Shown: in pieces, positions 22,619 through 33,089 of the stretch | Position numbering within the stretch: the stretch's first letter is position 1 | Layout of the letters: each line of letters opens with the position of its first letter | Assembly (NCBI GenBank): GCA_033297205.1 | Contig: MU859158.1 | Span: 1-64,000, forward strand | Length of the DNA: 64,000 bases | Origin: Pseudoneurospora amorphoporcata | Taxonomy: Eukaryota; Ascomycota; Sordariomycetes; Sordariales; Sordariaceae | Direction: 5' to 3' | The notes under the pieces: model-generated | Database searches by the model: none | What the model was told of the DNA's origin: nothing | The model's input: the letters and a program-made list of their open reading frames with translations, nothing else | Program-made: the position numbers and the translations under genes

Positions 22619-25325
22619 TAAAATATATAGCTACAAAAGTAATTTCTAACTATATATCTTCTAAAAGTTTTAAATTCTAAGCTATTACTCTCCCCTTCTC
22701 TTTAATTATACCCCTTAAACGTTCTATCCCGCCATTCTAAACTTAAATATTAAGAGTGTAGACTTTAACTTAAACTCCTCCAATAGTAAAGAAGTCGTCT
22801 ATTATTTAAGATTTAATAATTTCATTATTATATTCGACGTATCGTAGCTTAATATTATATCAGTTTTCTAAAATAGTAAATAAATCAGTTAGAATAATAA
22901 TAAAAAATACTAATATCCTATCTTTAAAATAATAATCCTATATATAACTAATATACTAATAAATAGTAAATATAATATTAGTATAACCTATTTTACTAAA
23001 TTTAAAATCGAGGAAATCGATAGCCAGTCTTTCCTCTAAGCTATCGCTTCGTAAATTATACCATCGTATAATTTGCTGCTTAATCTTTAAAATAGTAGAA
23101 GAATTATATTAAACAATTAATAGTCCCTTAAAGCAAGCTTCTTTAATATTATAAAAATAGTTAAATATTTAAAAACTATAATAGCTAAAACAATAATACC
23201 AGAAGTAACTACTCTTCTTATAGTATTTACGGCTAATATAAGAATTAAATTAATTTCTTCTCATAAAAAAGCTAGCTCGCGTTTTAATGAGGAGGAGATC
23301 TTTGAACATAATTTGGCCATATTATATAAGTAACCTATAAAAGAATATATAATCTAAGAATTGTAGGCAATTATTAGAGAGTTTATAATCACAATAATAT
23401 CTTTATCATTACAAAACCTAAAAGGATACAAAGTTAGTAATAAAGTCTAATATAAAAGCTATATCTTTTAACCTTAACTTTTTTAATCCTTTTTTTTCTA
23501 AAATAATAATATTAATTATTCTATACCCTTAAATCAATATGGTTAAATCGCTAACCTAGAGAACTTCCCTATAAAAGGTTCGTTAAAAAGAAATAAAATA
23601 GGAAATTTCGTTAAATGTATATAACAAACTCCTAAAATCGAAACCTACATAATTCTTAAAAAGATACATCACATCTTTTCCTTCTCTTATTTAGAAAGTT
23701 ATTTAATTAATATTAAAAATAATATAAATACTCTTATATATAAATCAATTTTAAATATCTTTGCTATTAATATTATAATCTTCTTAATACATTTAATAAT
23801 CCTTTTTATTAGGATTATTAATAGTAGAAAATTCCTTTATAAGAGGAATATTATATTATTTTATTAATTATTTGCAAAAGACTTCAATTTTATGGCGGAG
23901 CTAATTATTAGCCTAAAAATTTTTCTCAAAAGTTTTATAAACGTCTTAATTTTTTTATATCTTACTTTTACTAAGTAAGGAAAAAAAATATTAATGTTTT
24001 TTAAAGAAATAAATACCCTACTTATATATTTTATAATAAAGAAGAGAATTTTTAGAGGAATTAGCTAAATTAATCCGTTTTCTCTTATCCTAATTTAATT
24101 TATTTTAATAAGAATTCCTATTATTAATTTATCTTTCATTTAAAATTAATCCCAATCTAAAGCCTCCCTTTTTAATATTTTAAACCTTGTTCATTAATAT
24201 AGTAAAGGTCTTCTTATAGACTCTTAACTTTCGAAAGTCTATAGAAATTATATAAAAGTCTAATACGTTCTTCTTAATTTAAGCCAAGTAATAATAATTA
24301 ACGCTAGCTACTTATAAGAGATAGACTATAATAAAATATATAAATAAATTATTAAATCAAATGTTAATTTAAATAACTTTAAAGATTTTATAGCGTTTAA
24401 CTAATACTATAAAAATATTCTATGTATTAATTTAGTTTACTATACTTTTCTTAAATACTTTATAACAGGTTTTAAAATAATCATAGTAAACCTAACAAAC
24501 ATTTACTTAAATATTAATAAAGTAGTAATTATGAACTCTTTTAAAGGTAATAAATTAAGTTAAGGTTAATTCTAAAACTTCAAAAGTACTAATGTTTAAT
24601 TTAGGGCTAACAATTTTTTATATTTAAATCTTAATCTTACTATTATAAATTTTAAAATCGCTAACAATTTTATATTATAAACTATTTGAGTTTTAATTAT
24701 TAAAGAACTAATCTTTACCAATTTAAGTAAAATTAGACAAGTATATTAATAAATCTCTAGTTCATTCCCTAATAGATTTACTAATAGTTTTGGTAATATA
24801 AAATACTTAAGTACTTTTATCGGTAAAAGTTATTATCAAGGATATTATTATAGAAAAAAAAACTATTACTATTATTTGTATTGGAAAGCGAAGAACAAAT
24901 ATAATAGTAGAAGGTTAATTAAAATCGTCTACTCCTTTAAGAGTATTTAGAAGAATGTAACGAAGGGTACTGTTTGTTAGCTTTATAATATTCAATTATA
25001 CTAAAGTAATACGAGTAATTACTGTAGCAGAGAAAAGATATGAAGTAAGAGATAGTCTATTAAAAATAAGAGTTAACTCTCTACTTAAAAAGTAATTAAT
25101 AAGCTAATACCTCTTAAAGAAACTGAGGAGCTCGTTTTTCTAATCTCGGTATTTATTAAAAGTATTTAAATAAGGACGAAAATTCTTAATAGAAGAATTA
25201 ATAATAAGAAGAACTATTATAATTATCTTAAATAAGGTAATAATATAAAAAGGTAAAGTAATTAATATAAATACTTTTTTAAATATCGTCTCGTAGCGTA
25301 GCAATTCAATACTTAGACTATTAAT
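22619..25325. other. RIP-degraded retrotransposon interior, right part (5' end of element)
   Basis: 2.7 kb of AT-rich, stop-dense sequence running up to the right LTR. On the minus strand this would have been the leader, gag and upstream pol. No motif is legible and no unmutated patch stands out. Confidence 0.55.
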
Positions 25326-25613
25326 TATTAAATTAACACAAAGAATAGAAATTAAAAATATATAGTAAAAGAGTAATTAATTTTAGTAATCCCTATCTCT
25401 ATCCTTCTCGAGAGTTACCAAGATTTAAGTACAAGAACCAAGGATTCTAGGAAGCTAATCCTCATACAGTAGTATCATTAAACAGCCCAAATATGAAGTT
25501 ATAAATATGAAGGGATCTCTACACCGCATATACAATACACGAAGTTATCCAGACAAGGAGGCACATACTGGACTAGAAGTCTGGCCACCCATACACACCC
25601 TAATAATCTGACA
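25326..25613 (-). repeat. Right LTR (5' LTR of the minus-strand element), 288 bp
   Basis: Pairs with 17427-17714. The first 60 or so bases are strongly AT-converted, while the outer 200 bases keep their G and C (for example GGAGGCACATACTGG). This is the reverse of the pattern in the left LTR. It ends CTGACA, followed directly by the target duplication GATTG at 25614-25618. An open frame spanning 25499-25903 on the minus strand is a by-product of the unmutated outer half. Confidence 0.9.
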
Positions 25614-25896
25614 GATTGCAGGTCATCCGATTGACCGGTGGAGCCGCAAAAGCAACCACGTCCGACTTCTGGCACCTTCCGACCCCGACCGCCCCGATTC
25701 AACGCACCCGGCCATCCACGTCGCCGCCGGGGAATCCCACCTTTGCGATTCGGCAGCTCGACCCACACCACACAGCGACCTGATACGGTACGGCATATCA
25801 GCAAAACACCAAACACACCAAACGGAATCTTGACTCGAGTAGCTTCATTGCTGTAGCTACGTAGCTGGGCGCACATAGAAACACAATATACAGACC

Positions 25897-26739
25897 ATGT
25901 CATCAGCGACCTCCACCATGATCCCCCGCTTTCTCATTCCGCAGTACGGGTGCATCTGGCAACGATCCACTCAGAACTTTATCCAGCGCCGTCTTGCATC
26001 CACAAAGTCAACATCGGAAGCAAACACAACAGCATCCGGCCCGCGCGTCCTCGCAAAGCCCGAGCGCTTCAACCCTCCCTCTCATGGCTCCCGACTCCCC
26101 AACAAGAAGAACCTCCCGCGGCACTATGGCGGCGACCTCAGCTTCCAGGAGAAGCAGGCCCAGGCGCAAAAGGAATACCCGGGGCTGATGCCCGGCGAGG
26201 GAACGTATGGATGGTGGTTCTGGAATAACAAGTGGTTTCACATGTGCTTGACTTTGGTATGTTTACATATCTATCCCCCCACCCCTTTCTCTTCTTACGG
26301 TCAGCCTCCCACCTGGAGCTCCCGATAACTAACACGATACCCAAAGGGCACCCTCTTCTCCCTAGCCATCTACACCGCAACCGAAAACTTCAAGCGCACC
26401 TCCCCCTTCGCCGACATGCTCCCCGCCAAGGGCGACTTCTTCAGCCACCCCATCGACTCCTTCCAACATCTGGGCCATGTCATTCGGTTGCACGAGGCGC
26501 ACAAGTCCGCCGAGATCTCGGCCAAGAGGCAACGGGCCATCGACGACGTGGCCAAACGGACCATGTACAGGAAGGCGCACGGTCTGCCCGAGGAACAGGG
26601 CGTTATGGGCTTTATCAAGCTGAAGGAGCCGGAGCGGATTGCGAGCGTGGAGAGGGGGGTGATGGCGACGGAGGCGGCTGCTGCGTCTGCGCCTGTCGCC
26701 AAGGAGGGGGAGCAGAAGCAGGAGCAGCAGCGACAGTAA
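25897..26739 (+). CDS. Mitochondrial single-pass membrane protein, unknown function, 250 aa
   Basis: Two exons, 25897-26256 and 26347-26739, with a 90-bp intron (GTATGT donor, CTAAC branch site, AAAG acceptor). The N-terminus is basic, rich in serine and arginine and without acidic residues for about 35 residues (RRLASTKST), which fits a mitochondrial presequence. A conserved-looking block GEGTYGWWFWNNKW leads into one membrane segment (about residues 113-132, across the splice junction). After it come FFSHPIDSF and a charged helical region (LHEAHKSAEISAKRQRAIDD), then an Ala/Gln/Glu-rich tail. The arrangement suggests an inner-membrane protein with one transmembrane helix. I have seen similar fungal proteins but cannot name a function. 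It begins 280 bp after the retrotransposon, so its promoter lies next to the repeat. Confidence 0.82.
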
Positions 26740-27326
26740 TGGGGTTTTGGTGACTGAAGGCGGCGATGGCTGCGCTGCAAGGGAACTCATGGTTTTTGGG
26801 GGCCAGGCGCGTGTGGCTACAGCGTGGTAATAGCGTTGTGATTCCGATCACGCTGCCCCCGGGCTGTCTCGAAAGAAGGTGGCGGGATGGAAAGAAGTCT
26901 GGATCAAGGAGGGGACGTTCGTGACGACTACGTGTACGATTATGTGTTACTAACGATTTAGAACGGGCAACGGACAACGGGCACGGAAAAGCAAGTTTAG
27001 CGTTAGACTTGGGGAAAGGGGTATCTTGATTTTGAGTTTCATCAAACTTCCATCTCTCTTGCTCCCTAAGTACGCCAGGCACAACAGCTCCGTGGATGGC
27101 TGACGAATGCTCCCGCAATGTATATGATGGCACATGGGTTGATGTGCTTCTTTCACGTAAACACCCAAGCTCTGAGACTCTTCGGGTGGTGTCGCGTACA
27201 CAATGGGCCTATATGCCAACACGGTATCCAGACACGAAGCAGCAAGGTGTGCTATGCGACCCTGGTCAATATCCCATGGCGTTCCTCGGTAGCCAAACAG
27301 CAGTACCACTACCTTACTGTCAACCT
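26740..27326. other. Convergent 3' region
   Basis: Lies between the 3' ends of the membrane-protein gene (plus) and rrp42 (minus). Frames in it are unsupported; nothing else seen. Confidence 0.4.
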
Positions 27327-28553
27327 TCAGTTCAGATCAACACCATCCAGCGCATCCAAAACCTCATCGGCCACCCCTCCCTTCTCCAATACCTTCTGCA
27401 CTAACGCCGCCATTACCAATGTCTTGGCACCACCTCTGGGCGACTTCCACACACCCTCCACGGCCTCCGACTCGGCCGTCCTCGCCTGTTCCTGTTGCTG
27501 TTTCTTCTTCTCGGTGTCTTTCGCGCCGGCATTCGCTCCATAAGCGGAATTGCTCGCGTTGGGGATACCAGGAGGGGTCAACCGCGAAGGGGGATCGATC
27601 GTTCGCACCGATAGAAGGCGGAGGTTGTGGTATCCTTTTATCTCTTCGGTGTCAATGTCCATTTCTGTGGATTTGCTGCTGGCAAAACCGGTGTGCTCGC
27701 CAACGGAAACGGCCAGCGCAACATCGGCGACAGCTAGCTCCTCCTTGGAAGGGTCGAAGATGATGTTGTTGCCAACGGCCATGACGAGAAGGGTAACGGG
27801 TGGCCTGGCAGTTGGTGCCGAAGCGGTCTTCTTGGAACCCTTCTGTACTGGCCTTGCGTAGAGGTAAGGGGCGGCAGCCCAGTCGTCGTCGAAGAGGGGG
27901 TCTTCGTCACCTTCGGACTTTAGGCGCGGGAGACGGGTCGCGAGGAGGGCGAGATGTGTGGTGAGGGAGAGGAGGGGGAGGGGATATGACAGCGGTGGGG
28001 AGATAAGGAGAATCTGTTAGAATCAAAGTCAGTAATCGTTGTCTGTGAATAGGAAACAGAAAACTTGAGGACATACGTCAAGGTAGAGCTTCCAGTGAAA
28101 CCTCCGGTTGATCCACAACCTCTTTGTAAACTCGCCATCTGCCAGCAGCGCTTCGCTAAGCATGGCGGAGAGGAACACAGTTCCCGCGTCGTCGTCTCTG
28201 TATCCAGGAATTTCCACCGTCATCTCCACCCAGTCGTTGTCGCCCTTGACCACATCCTGCTGGTTGTCCAAGTCGTCATCGTCCTCAGCGCCTTCATCAT
28301 CTAGTGAAGGGGAATCGTGTCCTGTCCTCGTCCTCTCGACTTCCGCCTTAACGCCAACAATGGCCTCTGTACCGTCGGCGAAGCAGATGCGCGCGCTGCC
28401 GTTGGTGCCGGGGAGGATGCCCGTCTCAGCGACGAGAGGGCGGAACTGTGTAAGAGAACGACCGTCGGGGCGAATGGGAGGGGTGAGGCTAAGCGAAGCG
28501 TGGAGGTAAGCGAGCTCCGCCGGTGAGAGCAGGACGTGTTGCGAGGACGCCAT
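27327..28553 (-). CDS. rrp42: Exosome core subunit RRP42 (RNase PH fold), 387 aa
   Basis: Two exons on the minus strand, 28553-28077 and 28013-27327, with a 63-bp intron (donor GTATGT, acceptor TCTAACAG). The N-terminal block (PPIRPDGRSL..FRP, ETGILPGTNGSARI, IVGVKAEV) is the diagnostic start of the RRP42/RNase PH domain. RRP42 is a catalytically inactive ring subunit of the nuclear and cytoplasmic RNA exosome, which degrades and trims RNA. Residues 85-110 are an acidic insert (DDEGAEDDDDL) and a long insert separates the two halves of the C-terminal domain, so the protein is longer than the yeast one (about 265 aa as recalled). Other PH-like subunits (RRP43, RRP45) are less likely from the N-terminal motif. 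Confidence 0.9.
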
Positions 28554-29712
28554 CCTATTTGAAACTCGTGTTTCTCAGTTTCTTCTGTTTGTTGACTTGG
28601 CTCCTTCTATGCGACGCAGATGTTCCTGGCGCAAAGTGCTTTCGAGATGGATTTTTGCGAGTGATTTTCTCCAATATTTCGGGGGAAGGTCGTAAACACG
28701 GTGAATGACTGAATTGGTGTTTTGCCTTTTGGAATCGAGCTGGAGGAGCGCCGTCAGTAGAATGCAATGATGTCTGGATCTGAATTTTTGGAGGGGCCGC
28801 TGAGCCTGGCGCCTGCACAGTTGTACGTACCGGGTCCCCCAAATTTCAGGTGGGGTGCGCTGAGGCTGAACAGCCCAGAGGCAGCATAAGGTACCTTAAG
28901 GTAATGAAGCTCTAAACCAACGGCCAGCAATGAGCAACACCCTAGGGTGCGCTAAGTAAACGCTTCGTTCAGGGGTTTGTTTACTTCCACTTTACAACCC
29001 AGAGTTGCTCCAACAGGTAGTGGGCACGTCAACAACAACTACCATCAAGTACTTCAACCTGAGGGTAGCTATCTCTCCCCAAGCTGATCGTCTGCGTCTC
29101 AGTTACTTAGCATTACCTTAGTCATCGACGAGTCCAAGTTTGTCCGCCAAACACCTCACGTCAAAAGGGTATTTGGAAGAGACGGAGCACGAAATCTGGG
29201 CACGAATGACTCGAAGATAAATTCGTACCATTTGTAGGTCTCGTTTGTGTGGTAAATGCAGAGCAGCATTCTTGCTTGTTTCCACCGCGGTGGTCGATAT
29301 TGTTAGGTTCCGCAAAGGGTTGTAAGGATACCTATCAATACCCATAAGTGTAAGAAATGTGTATCGTCCGTAAACCGTGTAACGCCAAGACAACCACCGT
29401 CTAATGCCAGCTTGGTCTATTACCTGAACCCCACCATCACGCTCATACTGGGACATTCCTTCATCACAACCAGCTCACCACCACTCACTGTCACCTGCCA
29501 TCACCAGTGTTAGATATCAACGTCAGGATAACCTTCATCACCACGCTGCGCCTAACTTAAGGAGCATAAGGTTAACTCACTTAACAGTCGTTTTGATCGA
29601 GCTTACAGTACCTCAGCTACTCTTCACTCAGGCCTCCAAAGGCCACCCCCTGAAGCTGCCCGGAACAAACACTCGATAATCTCAAACCTCACCACTCTCT
29701 TCTCAAGTCACA
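28554..29712. other. Divergent promoter region of rrp42 and cog7
   Basis: The flanking genes point away from each other, so both promoters are here. A 112-codon frame at 29118-29456 (minus) has no recognisable motif and is probably chance. The last 250 bp before cog7 are CA- and CT-rich on the plus strand, typical of a leader. Confidence 0.4.
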
Positions 29713-31059
29713 ATGGCATGGGATTCAAAGTCAACACCAGCCCGACGACGAGGCAACAGCGTCGCCTCCAATGCCTCACGCGGCTTCCGGCAAGGACCTA
29801 GACCTCCCACCCAACCCAAGTCCGCTCACGTCGCCGACCCATTCCTCCACGACTTCCTGGCTCCATCCTTCGATGCCGCAGCCTACCTCAACGCCACATT
29901 GCCGCCTCTTCAGACTTCTACGGGAACCTCTTCTTCTTCTTCATCGTCATCAGCTTCGCGATCTGCTGCCAACCAAGGAGCAGGTGCCACAACCGCCGCC
30001 GCAGCAGCCGTGCCACTCTCCGAAGTTTCACTCCAGGCCCAATCCGTGCTCTCCCAGCTGAACGCCCACACCACCCGACTCACCAACACCCTCACCCAGC
30101 TCACCGACGACATCCTCCGGAGCGGCAGCAGGCTGGCCTACGAGGTAGAACTTCTGCGCGGCGAGACGCTCAGTCTGGCTGAGACTCTCACGGAGGGGTT
30201 GCAAGAGGATGTAACCAAGTTCGTGTCTGGCGGCATTTCTATCCCGGAAGCACCCGCAACTGGACCCGCACCCGCAACCACGCCAGGTGAGGGAGGCTTC
30301 CATCAACGACGTCTATCAATCGCCGCACCACAACCACCACAAGCAGAGACACCAGGCGCCACTACAGCCCCAGGCGCCTTGGCAGAAGAAGAAGACCAAG
30401 AACCTCAAGAACCCCCACACATAACCCAACTCCGCACCCTCACACTCGTCCGCTCGCGCCTGGACTCCGTAATCCAAACCTTTGGTTCCGCCATCGACTT
30501 TGTCTTCCCGCCCTCGGAACTATCCGCCGTCTCTTCTTTCCTATCCGTATCCGCGCCCGCACCGTCCGACTCTGGCCCCGGTTCTAGCAGTGACCTAGAC
30601 TCGGTGGCTAGCACAGAGGAAAGGGGGCAGAAGGTGTTACAGGCTCTTCGGGATGATATTTCTTCCCTTTTGGAGAATAGCCAAAACAAGGAGGGAGGAG
30701 GTGATGGTGATCCGATCAAGGGAATCGAGGAAGCCGCGAAGCGAGTGGGCGAGTTGAAGGAGTTGGTGAAAGTGTGGAAGGGCACGGCGGAGGAAAGGGG
30801 GAGGGTGAAGTTTGTAGAGGGGTTGGCGAGGATGGTGGAGGAGAGGCATGCGGCTTTGGTTAGGGGGTTGGAGAGCGGTGGTGGTGGTGGTGGTGCGAGG
30901 AAAGGTGAAACCACAGGCAGGACGGATGCTGAGGCGGCTTTGAGAAGGGTAGTTGGAGAGGCAGAGCAATCGTCACAGACACAGACACAGACAGAAAATA
31001 GGGGGTTGGGTGGGTATGGGCTAATTAGCCAGTTGAATAAGTTTAGGAATGGGCTGTAA
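29713..31059 (+). CDS. cog7: Probable conserved oligomeric Golgi complex subunit 7, 448 aa
   Basis: A single exon. After a basic N-terminus comes FDAAAYLNATLPPL, then a helical segment (SLQAQSVLSQLNAHTTRL...RLAYEVELLRGE) that matches the N-terminal coiled coil of COG7 as I know it, in which a subunit-specific leader is followed by an Ala-rich alpha-helical bundle. COG tethers retrograde vesicles at the Golgi. Low-complexity parts are a serine run (about residues 74-84), Pro/Thr/Ala repeats (170-240), a glycine run (about 393-398) and a QTQTQT tract near the C-terminus. The assignment to COG7 rests on recalled family pattern; another coiled-coil trafficking protein is possible. Start: first ATG after the leader. 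Confidence 0.7.
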   Translation: MAWDSKSTPARRRGNSVASNASRGFRQGPRPPTQPKSAHVADPFLHDFLAPSFDAAAYLNATLPPLQTSTGTSSSSSSSSASRSAANQGAGATTAAAAAVPLSEVSLQAQSVLSQLNAHTTRLTNTLTQLTDDILRSGSRLAYEVELLRGETLSLAETLTEGLQEDVTKFVSGGISIPEAPATGPAPATTPGEGGFHQRRLSIAAPQPPQAETPGATTAPGALAEEEDQEPQEPPHITQLRTLTLVRSRLDSVIQTFGSAIDFVFPPSELSAVSSFLSVSAPAPSDSGPGSSSDLDSVASTEERGQKVLQALRDDISSLLENSQNKEGGGDGDPIKGIEEAAKRVGELKELVKVWKGTAEERGRVKFVEGLARMVEERHAALVRGLESGGGGGGARKGETTGRTDAEAALRRVVGEAEQSSQTQTQTENRGLGGYGLISQLNKFRNGL

Positions 31060-32450
31060 TGTCGGGTTTCCATGGAAGGTGCCTAGGCTGGGTTGAGGCG
31101 ATGTCGAAGTAGATCGCAGAGAGCAATTTGTGTATATGTCTTCTAGCTCTGTATTATGGGTATTATTATCATAGAAGACTTCTTAATCTCAGATGCTGGG
31201 TAGGTACCCTTCCCAACCAAAGTCATTGCAACCCTCCAATACGGGAGTTCGTAAGTTCTTGAACTCAATCAGTAATGGGACCTCGCGTAGTCGAATGGGT
31301 GTCACACATCTGATCAGCTCTTTTACAAGAGACTAGGAGCCATATACCGCGATGACATTCTTTCCAAGGCATCAATGGATGCTGCTCACTCCTTATGTGT
31401 AACTGTTTTCTACAGTGTGTTGCGGACCTGACCATGCCCACCGAGTTGTAAATCTTCCGAGACGTCCAATTCCGAGAACGGAACATGGGTGATGTATGGG
31501 ATCAGTATGACAGTATGCCTACCGAGCCTTCTCCGGATGACTACCTATTGATAACGCCTCTCAGAAGATGAGTCATTTCACGGAGTCGTAAGCCCTAGAT
31601 CTTCGTCTCCCCATCGTCTCTTGTAAAGCCTATGAAGGAAGACGCAGCGTATATAACCGTGTTAGGATATTATGTCCATTGACATAATGTTCGTAAGTCT
31701 TGCAATATCCTGTCTTGATGCTCTGCGGTGTCCCTTGCGTGTGTGCCTATAGGATGAATTCATCAGATAACCTCCCACGCCGCTATAGTCTACCGAACCC
31801 AAACAGAGCCACCCAATGTTTCCCTTCTCTCTTACTCCTTCTTACATGAGAGAACCAAATGCGACTCTATAGGCCTCCCCTAAACGCCCAAACATGAATG
31901 CATTTAAAATACGAAGGAAAGGTGAGAGTTTTGTGTTATCTTAAAAGAGACAAAGAGACATGTGCGTGCGTCCCAAGCAGGCTAGCTTCGGTCAAGACTA
32001 TTTTTCTCCGTTGCGTCGTACGATGTACCTCAGTCGCAAAGTCGATGAAAGTAGCGATCTTCTCCTAGCTTGGAAGCTGGAAGAACAGTCGAAGCAGCGA
32101 TTGTTCCATCCAGGCTAACCTGCGCGCACCGTCTTGGGGAGGTAAATAAAATTAGACGAGAGAAAAAACAAGACACAAGATTGCGCTGGCTGAGAACTGA
32201 GGACTTAAACGCATTCCAAGCTGTATCCAAATGGTCGCCATATTGGGATGGATTTTGGACTCTCGCTGCTACCAGAGATATCGTGTTGCTTTGCTCGTTG
32301 GAGCCCCATATGATAGGAAGATGGAGACGCAATGAGTCGGAACGTCAGCAATAAGCCTCAGCGACCATTTGCGAAACTGTCTTCTTGCGCACACTGTCCC
32401 CGAGACAGCGGAGAACGACACTATCGCCCCCAAGTATGGCGGTATCTAGG
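31060..32450. other. Convergent intergenic region with no gene seen
   Basis: About 1.4 kb between cog7 (plus) and the Nudix gene (minus). Open frames are short. A perfect 8-bp stem with a 4-base loop, ATTATGTC-CATT-GACATAAT, lies at 31669-31688, about 600 bp beyond cog7. Confidence 0.4.
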
Positions 32451-33089
32451 TTACCTCTTGATCGTCGACAGATCTAGAGCTGCTTGAAGTTCTGGTCGTT
32501 CTTTCAACAACTCGGAGGCTTCAGCGTATGTATACCACTTGCGCTCACGCTTGTCCTTCTCGGGCCACTCAGGCTCCTCGCTGGTGACGGTGGCCTCGAA
32601 GAATCGGTAGAGCGAGCGCTCTTTCTCCTTAGTAGAGTTTTTCTTGGGAGGGCGGGTATCCTGAATATCACCCAAGTCATAGTTGATCTGAACCACGATA
32701 CCGGCCTCCTCCCAAGCTTCACGGGCAGCAGCCTCGTGGCATTCCTCATCAAGTTCCCATCCGCCCTTGGGCAACACCCAGCCTTTTCGACGCGTGGACT
32801 GGATCAACATGACGTAGTATTTGTCGGCAGTCAGAGGGACAACGCCGGCAACCAGTCGTTCGCCTTTCGTATTGTATCCTACAAAAGGGAGGGTCAGTTG
32901 GACCGACCACAAGCGGCGGAAGCACAGCTCCTGCCTCCTGCCATCTGGATGCCAAGACCGCATTTGGCAAGGAGTGGATGCTCGTGTATTAGTCAAGACT
33001 AGAGCGGGCATCTAGAACTCACGTTGCTTGGTACGCCCAGTCCGGGATTCCATTGACCGATTACTACTACTAGTATTGCTAGCCGCCAT
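32451..33089 (-). CDS. Diphosphoinositol polyphosphate phosphohydrolase-type Nudix hydrolase, 164 aa
   Basis: Two exons, 33089-33023 and 32878-32451, with a 144-bp intron (donor GTGAGT, acceptor TTTTGTAG). Splicing gives an Arg-Tyr junction leading into LVAGVVPL. The Nudix box reads GGWELDEECHEAAAREAWEEAG, fitting G-x5-E-x7-REUxEExG. KGWVLPKGGW just before it and KWYTYAEASELL after it are typical of the DDP1/Aps1/DIPP group, which removes pyrophosphate from diphosphoinositol phosphates and cleaves Ap5A/Ap6A. The length fits that group. The frame upstream of exon 2 runs on without an ATG, which is why the short serine-rich first exon (MAASN) is needed. Gene symbol not assigned because fungal names vary. 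Confidence 0.9.

Larger units (their letters stand above)
17427..25613 (-). mobile_element. RIP-degraded LTR retrotransposon (Copia-sized) with nested insertions
   Basis: Two direct 288-bp LTRs bound this 8187-bp unit. The target duplication GATTG is present at 17422-17426 and 25614-25618. LTR ends are inverted-repeat-like (TGTTAGATT / AATCTGACA). Just inside the left LTR is a C-rich run (CACCCCCTC, from 17715) that reads as a polypurine tract on the minus strand, so transcription was right to left. Subtracting a solo LTR, three TIR elements and their duplications leaves about 5.8 kb, a usual Copia length; superfamily is inference. The interior is stop-dense and no gag or pol motif survives. 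Confidence 0.88.

Noticed and set aside
17715..25325. Search for gag, protease, integrase or reverse-transcriptase motifs in the retrotransposon interior
   Set aside because: The sequence is too stop-dense and AT-converted to read any motif by eye; superfamily is therefore left as inference from size and duplication length.
25499..25903. 134-codon minus-strand frame
   Set aside because: It crosses the outer part of the right LTR and the leader of the following plus-strand gene; open only because that LTR part escaped RIP.
29118..29456. 112-codon minus-strand frame with ATG
   Set aside because: Sits in the divergent rrp42/cog7 promoter region, no domain, no splice support; probably chance.
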